Origin: Deinococcus murrayi DSM 11303
GTDB taxonomy: Bacteria; Deinococcota; Deinococci; Deinococcales; Deinococcaceae
Length of the DNA: 43,664 nt
NCBI RefSeq assembly: GCF_000482805.1
Contig: NZ_AXWT01000018.1
Span: 1-43,664, forward strand
Reading direction: 5' to 3'
Position numbers and translations under genes: made by a program. Numbering within the stretch: the stretch's first letter is position 1; each line of letters opens with the position of its first letter. Shown here piece by piece: positions 35,176-43,664 of the stretch. Under the pieces are notes generated by a model. The model worked only from the letters and a program-made list of their open reading frames with translations, searched no databases and had not been told where the DNA came from.

Positions 35176-35283
35176 CCTGCCCCTTTGCCCCCCAAGATGA
35201 CCTGTTCCTGATTCAGGCATGATGGCGGTGGCCCACAGGGTTGCGGGGATTTCTCACCCTGGGCGCGTATGCTCCGCCGCAGC

Positions 35284-36006
35284 ATGCGCGCCCTTCGCCT
35301 CTTCCTGACGCTGCTGGTCTTGGGCGGCGTGGCCCTGGCCCCGGTGGAGGTCCGCGCCGCGCCCGCGGGGCTGGCGCTGCCCAGCGGCTGGCTCGCTCAA
35401 ATGACGGCGCTGCTGCCCCAGCCGGGCCAGAGCGCCCTGATCATGGATTGGCAACCCAGCCGCCTGATTGTGGCCCTGCCGGGGCGGGTCGCGGAACTCG
35501 GCGGCGACCGCGAGGCGCTGCGCACGGTCATGAGCAAGCTCTCACGCGGCGAAAAACCCGCCTATGACCCCCGCTTGGGCATCAGCCGCGCCGAGTTCGA
35601 GAGCTACGTGCTGTTTGAGCCGCTGCTGGCCTCCACCAACAAGCGGGTCAAGTTGCCCGTTACCCGTGAGGGAAGCCGCCTGCGCTTCGGGGACGTGGCG
35701 GGCCTCGACGGGGTGCTGCGCGGCCTAGAGATTGACCTGCTCACGGGCGAGCTGCGGGCACCGGAGGGCTTTTCGGGCAAGCCGCAGCTCTTTGTCGCTG
35801 AAAATGCGCAGGAACGGTCGCTCGACGTGCAGCACGGCTTCGAGTGGAACCTGCGGGGCAACAACCCCTATACCCAAAACGGCATCAACCTGACCCTGCA
35901 ACTCGTCGCCCTGCGGGGGGGCCAAGTCGTTTTGAGTGCCTCACGGTTCAGTATGATGAATGGCCGCACCAGTGACGGGCGCGTGATTGTCCAGTACGCC
36001 CGCTAA
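35284..36006 (+). CDS. Exported hypothetical protein
   Basis: 240 residues from ATG at 35284, giving signal peptide MRALRLFLTLLVLGGVALA. An in-frame ATG at 35269 lies within the TATGCT -10 box (35268-35273), so it would not be in a transcript from that box. The mature protein is rich in beta-strands and charged loops (RLIVALPGRVAEL, VLRGLEIDLLTGELRAPEGF, NPYTQNGINLTLQLVALRGG); no family recognised. It may be a periplasmic or cell-wall protein. Confidence 0.75.
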   Translation: MRALRLFLTLLVLGGVALAPVEVRAAPAGLALPSGWLAQMTALLPQPGQSALIMDWQPSRLIVALPGRVAELGGDREALRTVMSKLSRGEKPAYDPRLGISRAEFESYVLFEPLLASTNKRVKLPVTREGSRLRFGDVAGLDGVLRGLEIDLLTGELRAPEGFSGKPQLFVAENAQERSLDVQHGFEWNLRGNNPYTQNGINLTLQLVALRGGQVVLSASRFSMMNGRTSDGRVIVQYAR

Positions 36007-36106
36007 AGCGCCAGCCCCCCTGAGATGACCCCACCCTGACCGCGCCTCAAGGGGTCCTCACCTGAGCTTCAGGGGACGTCACCGGGGGGCCGTTAGGCTG
36101 CCAGGT

Positions 36107-38707
36107 ATGACCAAGACCAAGGCCACTTTGTTGCTCGGCGCGGCCCTGACGCTGGGCAGCGCCAGCCTCGCCGAGGCGGGCACTCTCTCGCCCACGCTGC
36201 TTCAGCGGGCGCAGCGCGGCGACCAAACGCCGACAGGCGTGATTGTCCGCTTTAAGTTCAGCAACACCGAGCGGGGCCGGGCGCTGTACAAGAGTGCGCG
36301 CCAGCAGCTTCAGGCCCGGCTCGCGCAGCTTGGCCCCGCCGCCGGGTTTATCAACCAGGCCCTCAACTCTGGGCAGGTGACCCAGCTCTGGCTTGACCAA
36401 AGCATCTACCTGCCCATGACCCCGGTGCAGGCGCGGGCGCTTGCGGCGCTGCCCTTTGTGGACGCCGTCTTCGAGAACTTCCGGGTGCAGATTCCGCGGG
36501 CAGCGGCCCTCAGCGCGGCCTCGGCCCCGACGGGCACCCCGTGGCATCTCCAGAGCATCGGGGCACCCCAGGCTTGGGCGGCGGGCTTCCGCGGCCAGAA
36601 CATCCGGGTGGGGCACCTCGACAGCGGCATTGACCCCAACCACCCGGAATACGCGGGCCGCATCGCCGCCTTCGCGGAGTTCAACGCGGAAGGCGACCGC
36701 ATCGGCAACACCCCCCGCGATACCACCAACCACGGCACCCACACGGCGGGCCTGATCGCGGGCAAGACGGTGGGGGTGGCCCCGGACGCCCAACTCATCA
36801 GCGCCCTGGTGCTGCCGAACAACGAGGGCACCTTTGCTCAGGTCATCGCGGGGATGCAGTACGTCCTCGACCCTGACAACAATGCCGACACCAACGACGG
36901 CGCTCAGGTCGTGAACATGAGCCTGGGGATTCCCGGCACCTACGAAGAGTTCATCGTGCCCGTCCAGAACATGCTCAGGGCAGGGGTGGTGCCCGTCTTC
37001 GCCATCGGGAACTTCGGGCCGTCCTCGGCGAGCACGGGCAGCCCCGGCAACCTCCCCGACGCCATCGGGGTGGGCGCGGTCGACCAGAATGGACAGGTCG
37101 CCAGCTTCTCCAGCCGCGGTCCGGTCGCCTGGCAGGGCCAAATCAACGGTGTCTTCGTCAAGCCCGACATCGCTGCCCCCGGCGTGGCGATCACCAGCTC
37201 CTTCCCGAACGGCCAGTATGGTGCCCTGAGCGGCAGCTCGCAGGCCAGCCCCATCGCGGCGGGGGCGGTGGCCCTGCTGCTCTCGGCCAAGCCGGGCACG
37301 GGCGTCGACGCCGTGAAGAACGCACTGTACACCTCGGCCAGCAACGCGGGCAGCAAAAACAACAATGTCGGCTACGGCCTGATCAGCGTGCCCGGAGCGC
37401 TCGGCAAGCTCGGCGTGACGGCGGGCGCTCCGGCCCCCACGCCTGCGCCCGCCCCGACCCCGACGCCGACGCCCGCGCCTGCTCCCACCCCAGCGCCTAC
37501 CCCCGCTCCAGCCCCGACGCCGGCGCCTGCGCCCGCTCCCACCCCAGCCCCGGCGCCCGCTCCCGCGCCGACGCCCACTCCAGCCCCAGCGCCGGCCCCG
37601 GCCAACCCTACGGGTCCGGCGGGCTTCGAGTTGTGCGCGGTGGAGGGCGGCTTCTGCGACTTCAAGGGCCAGCGCGAGGCGGCTTTCGGCACCGCCGGGC
37701 GTTACCTGACGGGCATCGGCACCGACGGCTTCAACTGCACGGTGGCGGAGTGGGGCAGCGACCCCGCGCCAGGCGTGCGTAAAGGGTGCTTTATCAAGCC
37801 GGTCGCGGCGCAGCCTGCCCCGGCACCCACCCCCGCTCCGGCGCCTGCGCCCGCACCCACCCCGCCCGCGAGCGGCAGCAAGCCCCGCGTCCTGCTGGTC
37901 GACGACGACATGGGGCAGGGGGCGGACGTCACGGCGGCGCTGCGCGACGCGATTAAAGCGAATGCGGCGACGGGCGGGGCCTTTGTGTGGAACACCCAGA
38001 CCCAGGGGGCCGTGCCGCTCTCCGAGATGCAGCGGGTCGACATCGTGATTTGGGCCACGGGCGAGCAGTACCAGAACACCATCACGGCGCAGGACCAAAA
38101 CACGCTGCGGCAGTTTCTCGCGGGTGGGGGCCGCCTCCTCGTGACCGGGCAGGACGTGGGCTACGACATTGGCAGCAGCGCGTTCTATACCGGGACCCTC
38201 AAGACCCGCTTTGTGGCGGACAGCTCCGGCACCCCCCGCTTGGTGACTCGCGGAGCCTTTGGCAATACCGCTTTTACCCTCAACGCGGCGGGCAGCGCGG
38301 GCAACCAGTACTACCCGGACGTCATCGCGGGCACGGGTGGCGGACAGGTCGTCGCGGCCTGGGGCAGCGCGAACGCCACGGCGGGCACCATCACCGCCCA
38401 GAGCATCCGGGTGGACCCCAATGCGGCCCGCGCCGGGCAGAAGGTCCAGGACCCGCGCGGCTTAGTCGAGCGCCTCGCTGCGAACCTGATTGGCGGCATC
38501 CTGAACAGCATCTTTGGGGGCCAGCCACAGGCCCAGCAGCCCGCGCCCAGGGTGACCGCCCAGAACGCGAACGAGGCCGCCGGAGCCATCGTGGTCAACG
38601 ACGCGGGCACCTACCGCACCGTCAACATGGGCTTCGGGTTGGAGGGCCTGACGCCGAACAGCCGCAACCTGCTGATGAAGACGAGCTTTGACTGGCTGAT
38701 GCGCTAA
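36107..38707 (+). CDS. Secreted modular subtilisin-like protease (S8)
   Basis: 866 residues. Signal peptide (1-24), I9-like prodomain (about 40-130) and S8 catalytic domain with Asp172 (HLDSGID), His209 (HGTHTAG), oxyanion Asn302 (AIGNFG) and Ser378 (SGSSQASP, usually GTSMAxP). A Pro/Ala/Thr linker (about 441-499) leads to a four-Cys module (C510, C517, C544, C561). A second Pro/Ala linker (569-588) precedes a C-terminal domain with a GATase1-like start (RVLLVDDD, RLLVTGQDVGYDIG). TAGGCT (36094-36099) is 7 nt before the ATG. Confidence 0.92.
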   Translation: MTKTKATLLLGAALTLGSASLAEAGTLSPTLLQRAQRGDQTPTGVIVRFKFSNTERGRALYKSARQQLQARLAQLGPAAGFINQALNSGQVTQLWLDQSIYLPMTPVQARALAALPFVDAVFENFRVQIPRAAALSAASAPTGTPWHLQSIGAPQAWAAGFRGQNIRVGHLDSGIDPNHPEYAGRIAAFAEFNAEGDRIGNTPRDTTNHGTHTAGLIAGKTVGVAPDAQLISALVLPNNEGTFAQVIAGMQYVLDPDNNADTNDGAQVVNMSLGIPGTYEEFIVPVQNMLRAGVVPVFAIGNFGPSSASTGSPGNLPDAIGVGAVDQNGQVASFSSRGPVAWQGQINGVFVKPDIAAPGVAITSSFPNGQYGALSGSSQASPIAAGAVALLLSAKPGTGVDAVKNALYTSASNAGSKNNNVGYGLISVPGALGKLGVTAGAPAPTPAPAPTPTPTPAPAPTPAPTPAPAPTPAPAPAPTPAPAPAPAPTPTPAPAPAPANPTGPAGFELCAVEGGFCDFKGQREAAFGTAGRYLTGIGTDGFNCTVAEWGSDPAPGVRKGCFIKPVAAQPAPAPTPAPAPAPAPTPPASGSKPRVLLVDDDMGQGADVTAALRDAIKANAATGGAFVWNTQTQGAVPLSEMQRVDIVIWATGEQYQNTITAQDQNTLRQFLAGGGRLLVTGQDVGYDIGSSAFYTGTLKTRFVADSSGTPRLVTRGAFGNTAFTLNAAGSAGNQYYPDVIAGTGGGQVVAAWGSANATAGTITAQSIRVDPNAARAGQKVQDPRGLVERLAANLIGGILNSIFGGQPQAQQPAPRVTAQNANEAAGAIVVNDAGTYRTVNMGFGLEGLTPNSRNLLMKTSFDWLMR
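37427..37610 (+). repeat. Low-complexity coding repeat (Pro-Ala/Thr linker)
   Basis: Tandem GC-rich codons for alternating Pro, Ala and Thr within the subtilase gene. A shorter copy occupies about 37810-37870. Such tracts are prone to length change by slippage. Confidence 0.8.
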
Positions 38708-38791
38708 AACTGCTCGGCAGGAAGCAAGGGAAAAGTGGGAAAGAGGGCCTGCGGGCCTTCTTCCCATTCCTCTTGACCCCTTGAGCAGTTT
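38707..38791. repeat. Long imperfect hairpin after the subtilase
   Basis: AAACTGCTC (38707-38715) pairs perfectly with GAGCAGTTT (38783-38791), and the interior pairs further (GGGAAAGAGGGCC against GGGCCTTCTTCCC). It begins at the last base of the stop codon. It may terminate or stabilise the subtilase mRNA, or be a palindromic dispersed repeat. Confidence 0.55.
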
Positions 38792-38830
38792 CCCACCGGA
38801 CCCTCTGCTGTGGCGGGGTAACGTCCCGTC

Positions 38831-39256
38831 ATGCCGACACTCCGCGACATCATGACGCCGAACCCTGTGACTGTAGACCCCCAAGCCACCCTTCAGGAAG
38901 TCGCTACCCTGATGCTGGAGCAGGACATCGGGGCCGTGCTGGTCATGGACGGCGAGCATCCCAGCGGCATCATCACCGACCGCGACATCGTGGTGCGGGC
39001 GGTTGCCTACGGCCACGATTCCGGCACCGCCGTGACCGACTACACCACCGGGGACGTCTTTACGATGGACGCCGCGACCGACGTGCAGGAAGCTGCCCGC
39101 GAGATGGCCGACCGCCAGCTTCGCCGCCTCCCCGTGACCGAGGGCGGCAAGGTGGTGGGAATGGTCAGCCTGGGCGACCTCGCCATCCGCACCAGTGGGG
39201 ACGCCGACGAGACCGCCCTGCGCGGGGTGAGCCAGCCGAGCGCCGACCCCCAGTAA
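38831..39256 (+). CDS. CBS-pair domain protein
   Basis: 141 residues made almost only of two CBS motifs: LRDIMTPNPVTVDPQATLQEVATLM and VFTMDAATDVQEAAREMADRQLRRLPVTEGGKVVGMVSLGDL. CBS pairs bind adenosyl ligands and usually regulate partner proteins; no partner is in the immediate neighbourhood. No good Shine-Dalgarno or -10 box is visible. Confidence 0.93.
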   Translation: MPTLRDIMTPNPVTVDPQATLQEVATLMLEQDIGAVLVMDGEHPSGIITDRDIVVRAVAYGHDSGTAVTDYTTGDVFTMDAATDVQEAAREMADRQLRRLPVTEGGKVVGMVSLGDLAIRTSGDADETALRGVSQPSADPQ

Positions 39257-39273
39257 CCGTTACCGCACCAAGG

Positions 39274-39300
39274 AGGGCCACCCGGCAAAGGGGTGGCCCT
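39274..39300 (+). terminator. Hairpin between convergent CBS and dnaJ genes
   Basis: Perfect 10-bp stem AGGGCCACCC (39274-39283) / GGGTGGCCCT (39291-39300) with a 7-nt loop. There is no long T tract on either strand. Its position between two convergent genes suggests a bidirectional terminator. Confidence 0.65.
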
Positions 39301-39314
39301 GGTTCGTTGGGGGG

Positions 39315-40220
39315 TCATGAGCGCAAGTCGCGGAGCTTGCGGTACAGTTCCCGTTCCTCGTCTGTGAGGTCACGGGGGACGGTGAGGTTCAGCCGGACAT
39401 AGAGGTCACCCCGCGTCCCGTCGCGCCGGGGCCAGCCCTGTCCGCGCAGGCGCATGCGGCGGCCCCCGCTGCTGCCGGGCGGCACGGTTAGGGTCACATT
39501 GCCCCCCAGCGTGGGCACGGTGACGGAGCCGCCCAGCGCCGCGACGGGGGCGGGCACGTCGACCGTGGTCAGCAGGTCGTCGCCCTCCAGGTCAAAGCGG
39601 GCGTCTTCGAGCACCCGAATGGTGAGCAGCACGTCGCCGCCCCCCGGTGCCTGCCCCGCCAGCCGCAGCCGCGCGCCGTCCCGCGTTCCAGCGGGGACCC
39701 GCAGGGCAAGGCGCTTGCCGTCCACGTTGATGACCTCGTCGGACCCCGTGAAGGCTTCTTGCAGGGTGACCTGCAACTCGCCTTCGACGTTCTGCACGAA
39801 CCGCCGTCCCTGGGTGCCGCCGATGCCGCCGAGGAGGTCTTCGAGGTTGACCGCCCCACCCTGAAAGCTGCCCCCCTGGAACCCGCCCCGCCGCCCCCCC
39901 ATCCCGAAGAGGCCCTGAAAAAAGTCACTGAACTGTGAGGGGTCAAAGCCCGCAAAGTCGCCCGTGAAGTTCCCGGCGTCGCCGTAGCCCGGCGGCACTT
40001 GCCCGGTGTGCCCGAACTGGTCGTAGAGCTTGCGCTTTTCCGGGTCAGAGAGCACCGCGTAGGCTTCGCCAATCTCTTTGAACCGCTCGGCAGCCTTTTC
40101 GTCGCCCTGGTTCTTGTCGGGGTGATACTGCTTGGCGAGCTTGCGGTACGCACTCTTGATATCGGCGTCGGACGCGCCCCGCGTGACGCCGAGGACGTTG
40201 TAGTAATCCTTATATGCCAT
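39315..40220 (-). CDS. dnaJ: DnaJ-family co-chaperone without zinc finger (CbpA-like)
   Basis: 301 residues from ATG at 40220 (GGAGG ten bases upstream). J domain with HPD at 33-35, a Gly/Phe-rich region (about 75-135), then two C-terminal substrate-binding domains. The CxxCxGxG zinc-finger repeats of canonical DnaJ are absent, as in CbpA and Thermus DnaJ. It stimulates DnaK ATP hydrolysis. A dispersed repeat fills most of the 81-bp gap after grpE. Confidence 0.92.
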   Translation of the reverse strand: MAYKDYYNVLGVTRGASDADIKSAYRKLAKQYHPDKNQGDEKAAERFKEIGEAYAVLSDPEKRKLYDQFGHTGQVPPGYGDAGNFTGDFAGFDPSQFSDFFQGLFGMGGRRGGFQGGSFQGGAVNLEDLLGGIGGTQGRRFVQNVEGELQVTLQEAFTGSDEVINVDGKRLALRVPAGTRDGARLRLAGQAPGGGDVLLTIRVLEDARFDLEGDDLLTTVDVPAPVAALGGSVTVPTLGGNVTLTVPPGSSGGRRMRLRGQGWPRRDGTRGDLYVRLNLTVPRDLTDEERELYRKLRDLRS

Positions 40221-40272
40221 GGGGAGCCTCCAACGATGAGCGGCCAGCAGGAACGGAATGGTGACGGGCTGA

Positions 40273-40307
40273 CGGCTGGCCGCTGGCTCACTGCTCACTG
40301 CTCACTG
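40273..40307 (-). repeat. Dispersed repeat overlapping the grpE stop codon
   Basis: CGGCTGGCCGCTGG (40273-40286) is followed by three tandem CTCACTG units (40287-40307). The grpE stop codon (40304-40302) and most of its last Gln codon lie inside the third unit. The 14-mer is shared with 24496-24509. Confidence 0.7.
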
Positions 40308-40949
40308 CTTCTTGCCCACCACCACCCGTGCGGGCCGCACCGAGCGCTCGCCCATGCGGAAGCCGAGCTGATAAACCTGCACAATCACGTCGTCCTGGTC
40401 GGCGGGAACCACCTGAACGGCCTCGTGCCAGCGGGGGTCAAAGGCTTCGCCCTCGCGCCCGGTGGCCTCTAGCCCCAAGCCCTGAAAGACCAACAGCACC
40501 TTGTTTTGCACGGCCTGAAGGCCAGGAATCAGCCGCGCCGGGTCTTCCTGGCCCATGCTCAGCGCCCGGTCAATGTCGTCGTAAACGGGCATCAGGGCTT
40601 CGGCGGCCTTGGCCATCCCCTGCCCCTGGGCGGCGTCTACGTCTTCCTGGGTGCGGCGGCGGTAGCTCTCGAAGTCGGCGGCGAGGCGGCCCAGGCGGTG
40701 CTTCAGCTCGGCGTTTTCCTTTTCCAGCTCTTCCGCCCGTTCCAGCTTGCCCATCATCTCCTGAACTTGGGCGAGCATGCCCTCGTCCATGCCGGGAAAG
40801 CCCGCCGCTTCGAGGTCCTCTTCGAGATTGTCCGTCTCGGCGGTGGGAAGATCCGTGTCCACCGCGTTGGCGGTCTTGTTCTGCGTTTCTTGCTGCTTCT
40901 CGTTGGTGTGGTCGTCTTGGGTCATGGGGGTCCCCCGTCTGCGAAACAT
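40302..40949 (-). CDS. grpE: GrpE nucleotide exchange factor
   Basis: 215 residues from ATG at 40949 (207 if the second ATG at 40925 is used). An acidic N-terminus precedes the long coiled coil (LERAEELEKENAELKHRLGR), the GrpE signature ADFESYRRRT and the C-terminal beta domain (VYQLGFRMGERSVRPARV). GrpE releases ADP from DnaK. The longer start is supported by TATCCT (40961-40956) 6 nt before it, an internal leaderless-type promoter; the upstream dnaK would otherwise provide the transcript. Confidence 0.93.
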   Translation of the reverse strand: MFRRRGTPMTQDDHTNEKQQETQNKTANAVDTDLPTAETDNLEEDLEAAGFPGMDEGMLAQVQEMMGKLERAEELEKENAELKHRLGRLAADFESYRRRTQEDVDAAQGQGMAKAAEALMPVYDDIDRALSMGQEDPARLIPGLQAVQNKVLLVFQGLGLEATGREGEAFDPRWHEAVQVVPADQDDVIVQVYQLGFRMGERSVRPARVVVGKKQ

Positions 40950-40961
40950 GAAGTGAGGATA

Positions 40962-40993
40962 GGGGAGAGGGGCTGCTGGGCCGTCCTCTCCCC
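40962..40993 (-). terminator. Hairpin between dnaK and grpE
   Basis: GGGGAGAGG (40962-40970) and CCTCTCCCC (40985-40993) form a perfect 9-bp stem around a 14-nt loop. It lies directly before the grpE -10 box, so it may partly end dnaK mRNA or protect its 3' end. There is no T tract. Confidence 0.5.
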
Positions 40994-41029
40994 TGGCCGG
41001 GTGGTGTGCTGTGGGGTGGACGCCCCGGC

Positions 41030-42916
<1,887 letters not shown>

Positions 42917-42997
42917 GATGGCTCCTTGAAGAGATGAAGTGAAGCGGACAGAAGTAAGATTCTGCTGCCCGGCGGACAGCAGTCCTTAGCCGCAAAC

Positions 42998-43026
42998 AGC
43001 ATAAGCCTACAGTTTGAAACTGTCAA
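42998..43026 (-). promoter_or_regulatory. dnaK promoter (TTGACA-N17-TATGCT)
   Basis: TTGACA (43026-43021) and TATGCT (43003-42998) are separated by exactly 17 nt, a near-consensus main-sigma promoter. CAGTTT-C-AAACTG (a 13-nt palindrome) overlaps the -35 and spacer. The start site is about 75 nt before the ATG. Confidence 0.85.
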
Positions 43027-43030
43027 TAGA

Positions 43031-43051
43031 CTTGAGTGTGATTCGCTCAAA
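43031..43051 (+). promoter_or_regulatory. HAIR-like HspR operator
   Basis: CTTGAGT-N7-GCTCAAA. The HAIR consensus bound by HspR repressor is CTTGAGT-N7-ACTCAAG, so the left arm is perfect and the right arm matches CTCAA. It sits 4 bp upstream of the dnaK -35 and about 80 bp before the ftsH -10. HspR control of dnaK and ftsH is described in Deinococcus radiodurans; hspR itself is not in the window. Confidence 0.8.
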
Positions 43052-43127
43052 TCTGGTGCGCCCGGCGACCGGACGGGCGAGGGCGACATCGCCGCTTCTC
43101 TTCCAGAATTTCCCAGCGCCGCCGCCC

Positions 43128-43133
43128 TACACT
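43128..43133 (+). promoter_or_regulatory. -10 box of the ftsH transcript
   Basis: TACACT lies 5 nt before an ATG (43139) that opens an 11-codon frame overlapping the ftsH start. No -35 match is present at the usual distance, as with other leaderless-type boxes in this window. Confidence 0.5.
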
Positions 43134-43138
43134 GGGGC

Positions 43139-43174
43139 ATGACACGGGGCCAGAGGGGGGGCGCGGGCGGGTGA
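43139..43174 (+). CDS. Possible 11-codon leader ORF overlapping ftsH
   Basis: ATG at 43139, eleven sense codons (MTRGQRGGAGG), TGA at 43172-43174 overlapping the ftsH GTG (GTGA). It follows the TACACT box at leaderless spacing. It may couple translation into ftsH; being so short, it may also be chance. The product itself has no recognised function. Confidence 0.3.
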   Translation: MTRGQRGGAGG

Positions 43175-43664
43175 AGCGGGTCTCTTGGGGATGGGGGCTG
43201 GCGGCGGCGGCAGGGGCTTTGCTGCTGCTGATTGCGCTGCTGGGGCCGCGTAGCCGCCCCAACGAGCTGGCGCTGGCCGACTTCGCGGCGGCGCTGCGGG
43301 CGGGCGACGTGCAGGCGCTCACCGTGCAGGTGCAAAACAACACCGCCCTGCTCACCGGACGGCTGGCGGGCGGCGATTCGTTCCAGACCCGCACCCTGGC
43401 CGCCGACCCCCTCATCGCGCTGCCCCGGCTGGAGGCGGCGGGCGTGCAGGTCACCTACGCCGCGCCGCCGCGCCTGAGCGTCCTGACGCTTGTCAGTGGC
43501 CTGCTCACGGGCCTCCTGATTGTGGCGCTGCTCGTGCTGCTCTTTCGCCGCCCTGGGACCGGGGAGGGGGCGGCGGGGGCGTTTGGGAAGTCGAAGGCGG
43601 CGGTGGTGCAAGAGGGGCAAATCAAGCTCACCTTTGCCGATGTCGCGGGCTGCGACGAAGCCAA
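43171..43664 (+). CDS. ftsH: FtsH ATP-dependent zinc metalloprotease, N-terminal part (runs off right edge)
   Basis: 164 residues are in the window from GTG at 43171. First membrane span about 6-22, an extracytoplasmic domain (NELALADFAAALRAGDVQAL, TYAAPP), second span about 110-128, then the linker and the start of the AAA module (KLTFADVAGCDEA). The ATPase and HExxH protease parts lie beyond the window. FtsH degrades membrane and heat-labile proteins. It is divergent from dnaK, with a HAIR operator between. Confidence 0.9.
   Translation, partial: MKRVSWGWGLAAAAGALLLLIALLGPRSRPNELALADFAAALRAGDVQALTVQVQNNTALLTGRLAGGDSFQTRTLAADPLIALPRLEAAGVQVTYAAPPRLSVLTLVSGLLTGLLIVALLVLLFRRPGTGEGAAGAFGKSKAAVVQEGQIKLTFADVAGCDEA

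Noticed and set aside
39315..40220. Canonical zinc-finger DnaJ
   Set aside because: There are no CxxCxGxG repeats; it is a CbpA-like short DnaJ.

Overview
The window is a GC-rich, densely coded bacterial chromosome segment that looks like Deinococcus. This rests on several signs. There is an HspR-type HAIR operator in front of dnaK. Futalosine-pathway menaquinone genes (mqnE, mqnA) are present. There is a small-form GidA like that of Thermus, an alkyltransferase-like protein and a LysN-like aminotransferase. Many genes carry a TANNNT -10 box only 5-9 nt before the start codon, the pattern of leaderless mRNAs described in Deinococcus. The species cannot be named from the sequence.

Layout. 1-1000: the 5' part of an IS transposase gene leaving the window, abutting a small hypothetical gene and a thioesterase. 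1.1-6.4 kb: an FtsB-like division protein, cutA, an M28 peptidase, tRNA-Trp(CCA), a small membrane protein, nth, an MFS transporter and a coiled-coil zinc-ribbon protein. 6.5-11.8 kb: a class II ribonucleotide reductase (nrdJ) carrying two inteins, each just before a catalytic cysteine, with a palindromic operator candidate upstream and a clear terminator downstream. 11.8-20.4 kb: mostly minus-strand genes for an exported protein, a PQQ-type sugar dehydrogenase, a small lipoprotein, der, an ABC exporter, a tethered cytochrome c, an alkyltransferase-like protein and a CNT nucleoside transporter.

20.4-26 kb: mqnE, an NTF2-like gene and mqnA, with a 207-bp MITE-like element before mqnA, then pmbA and tldD. 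26-31 kb: a DUF3006 / ComEC-like MBL lipoprotein pair, an OsmC/Ohr protein lacking the first cysteine, small GidA with trmB, a methyltransferase and a DoxX protein. 31-36 kb: murI-rph, a LysN-like aminotransferase, class II fba and an exported protein. 36-39.3 kb: a large modular secreted subtilase and a CBS-domain protein. 39.3-43.7 kb: the dnaK-grpE-dnaJ heat-shock cluster on the minus strand, divergent from ftsH, which runs off the right edge.

How the genes work together. DnaK/GrpE/DnaJ and FtsH are the protein-quality-control genes, and the HAIR site between them suggests joint HspR control. NrdJ, Nth and the alkyltransferase-like protein serve dNTP supply and DNA repair. MqnE and MqnA belong to menaquinone synthesis, which may link to the cytochrome c. 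Short dispersed repeats (AGTGGG-rich, CTCACTG, GGCTGGCCGCTGG types) sit in several gaps, including inside the tldD-pmbA and grpE-dnaJ pairs. No CRISPR array, rRNA or prophage was seen.
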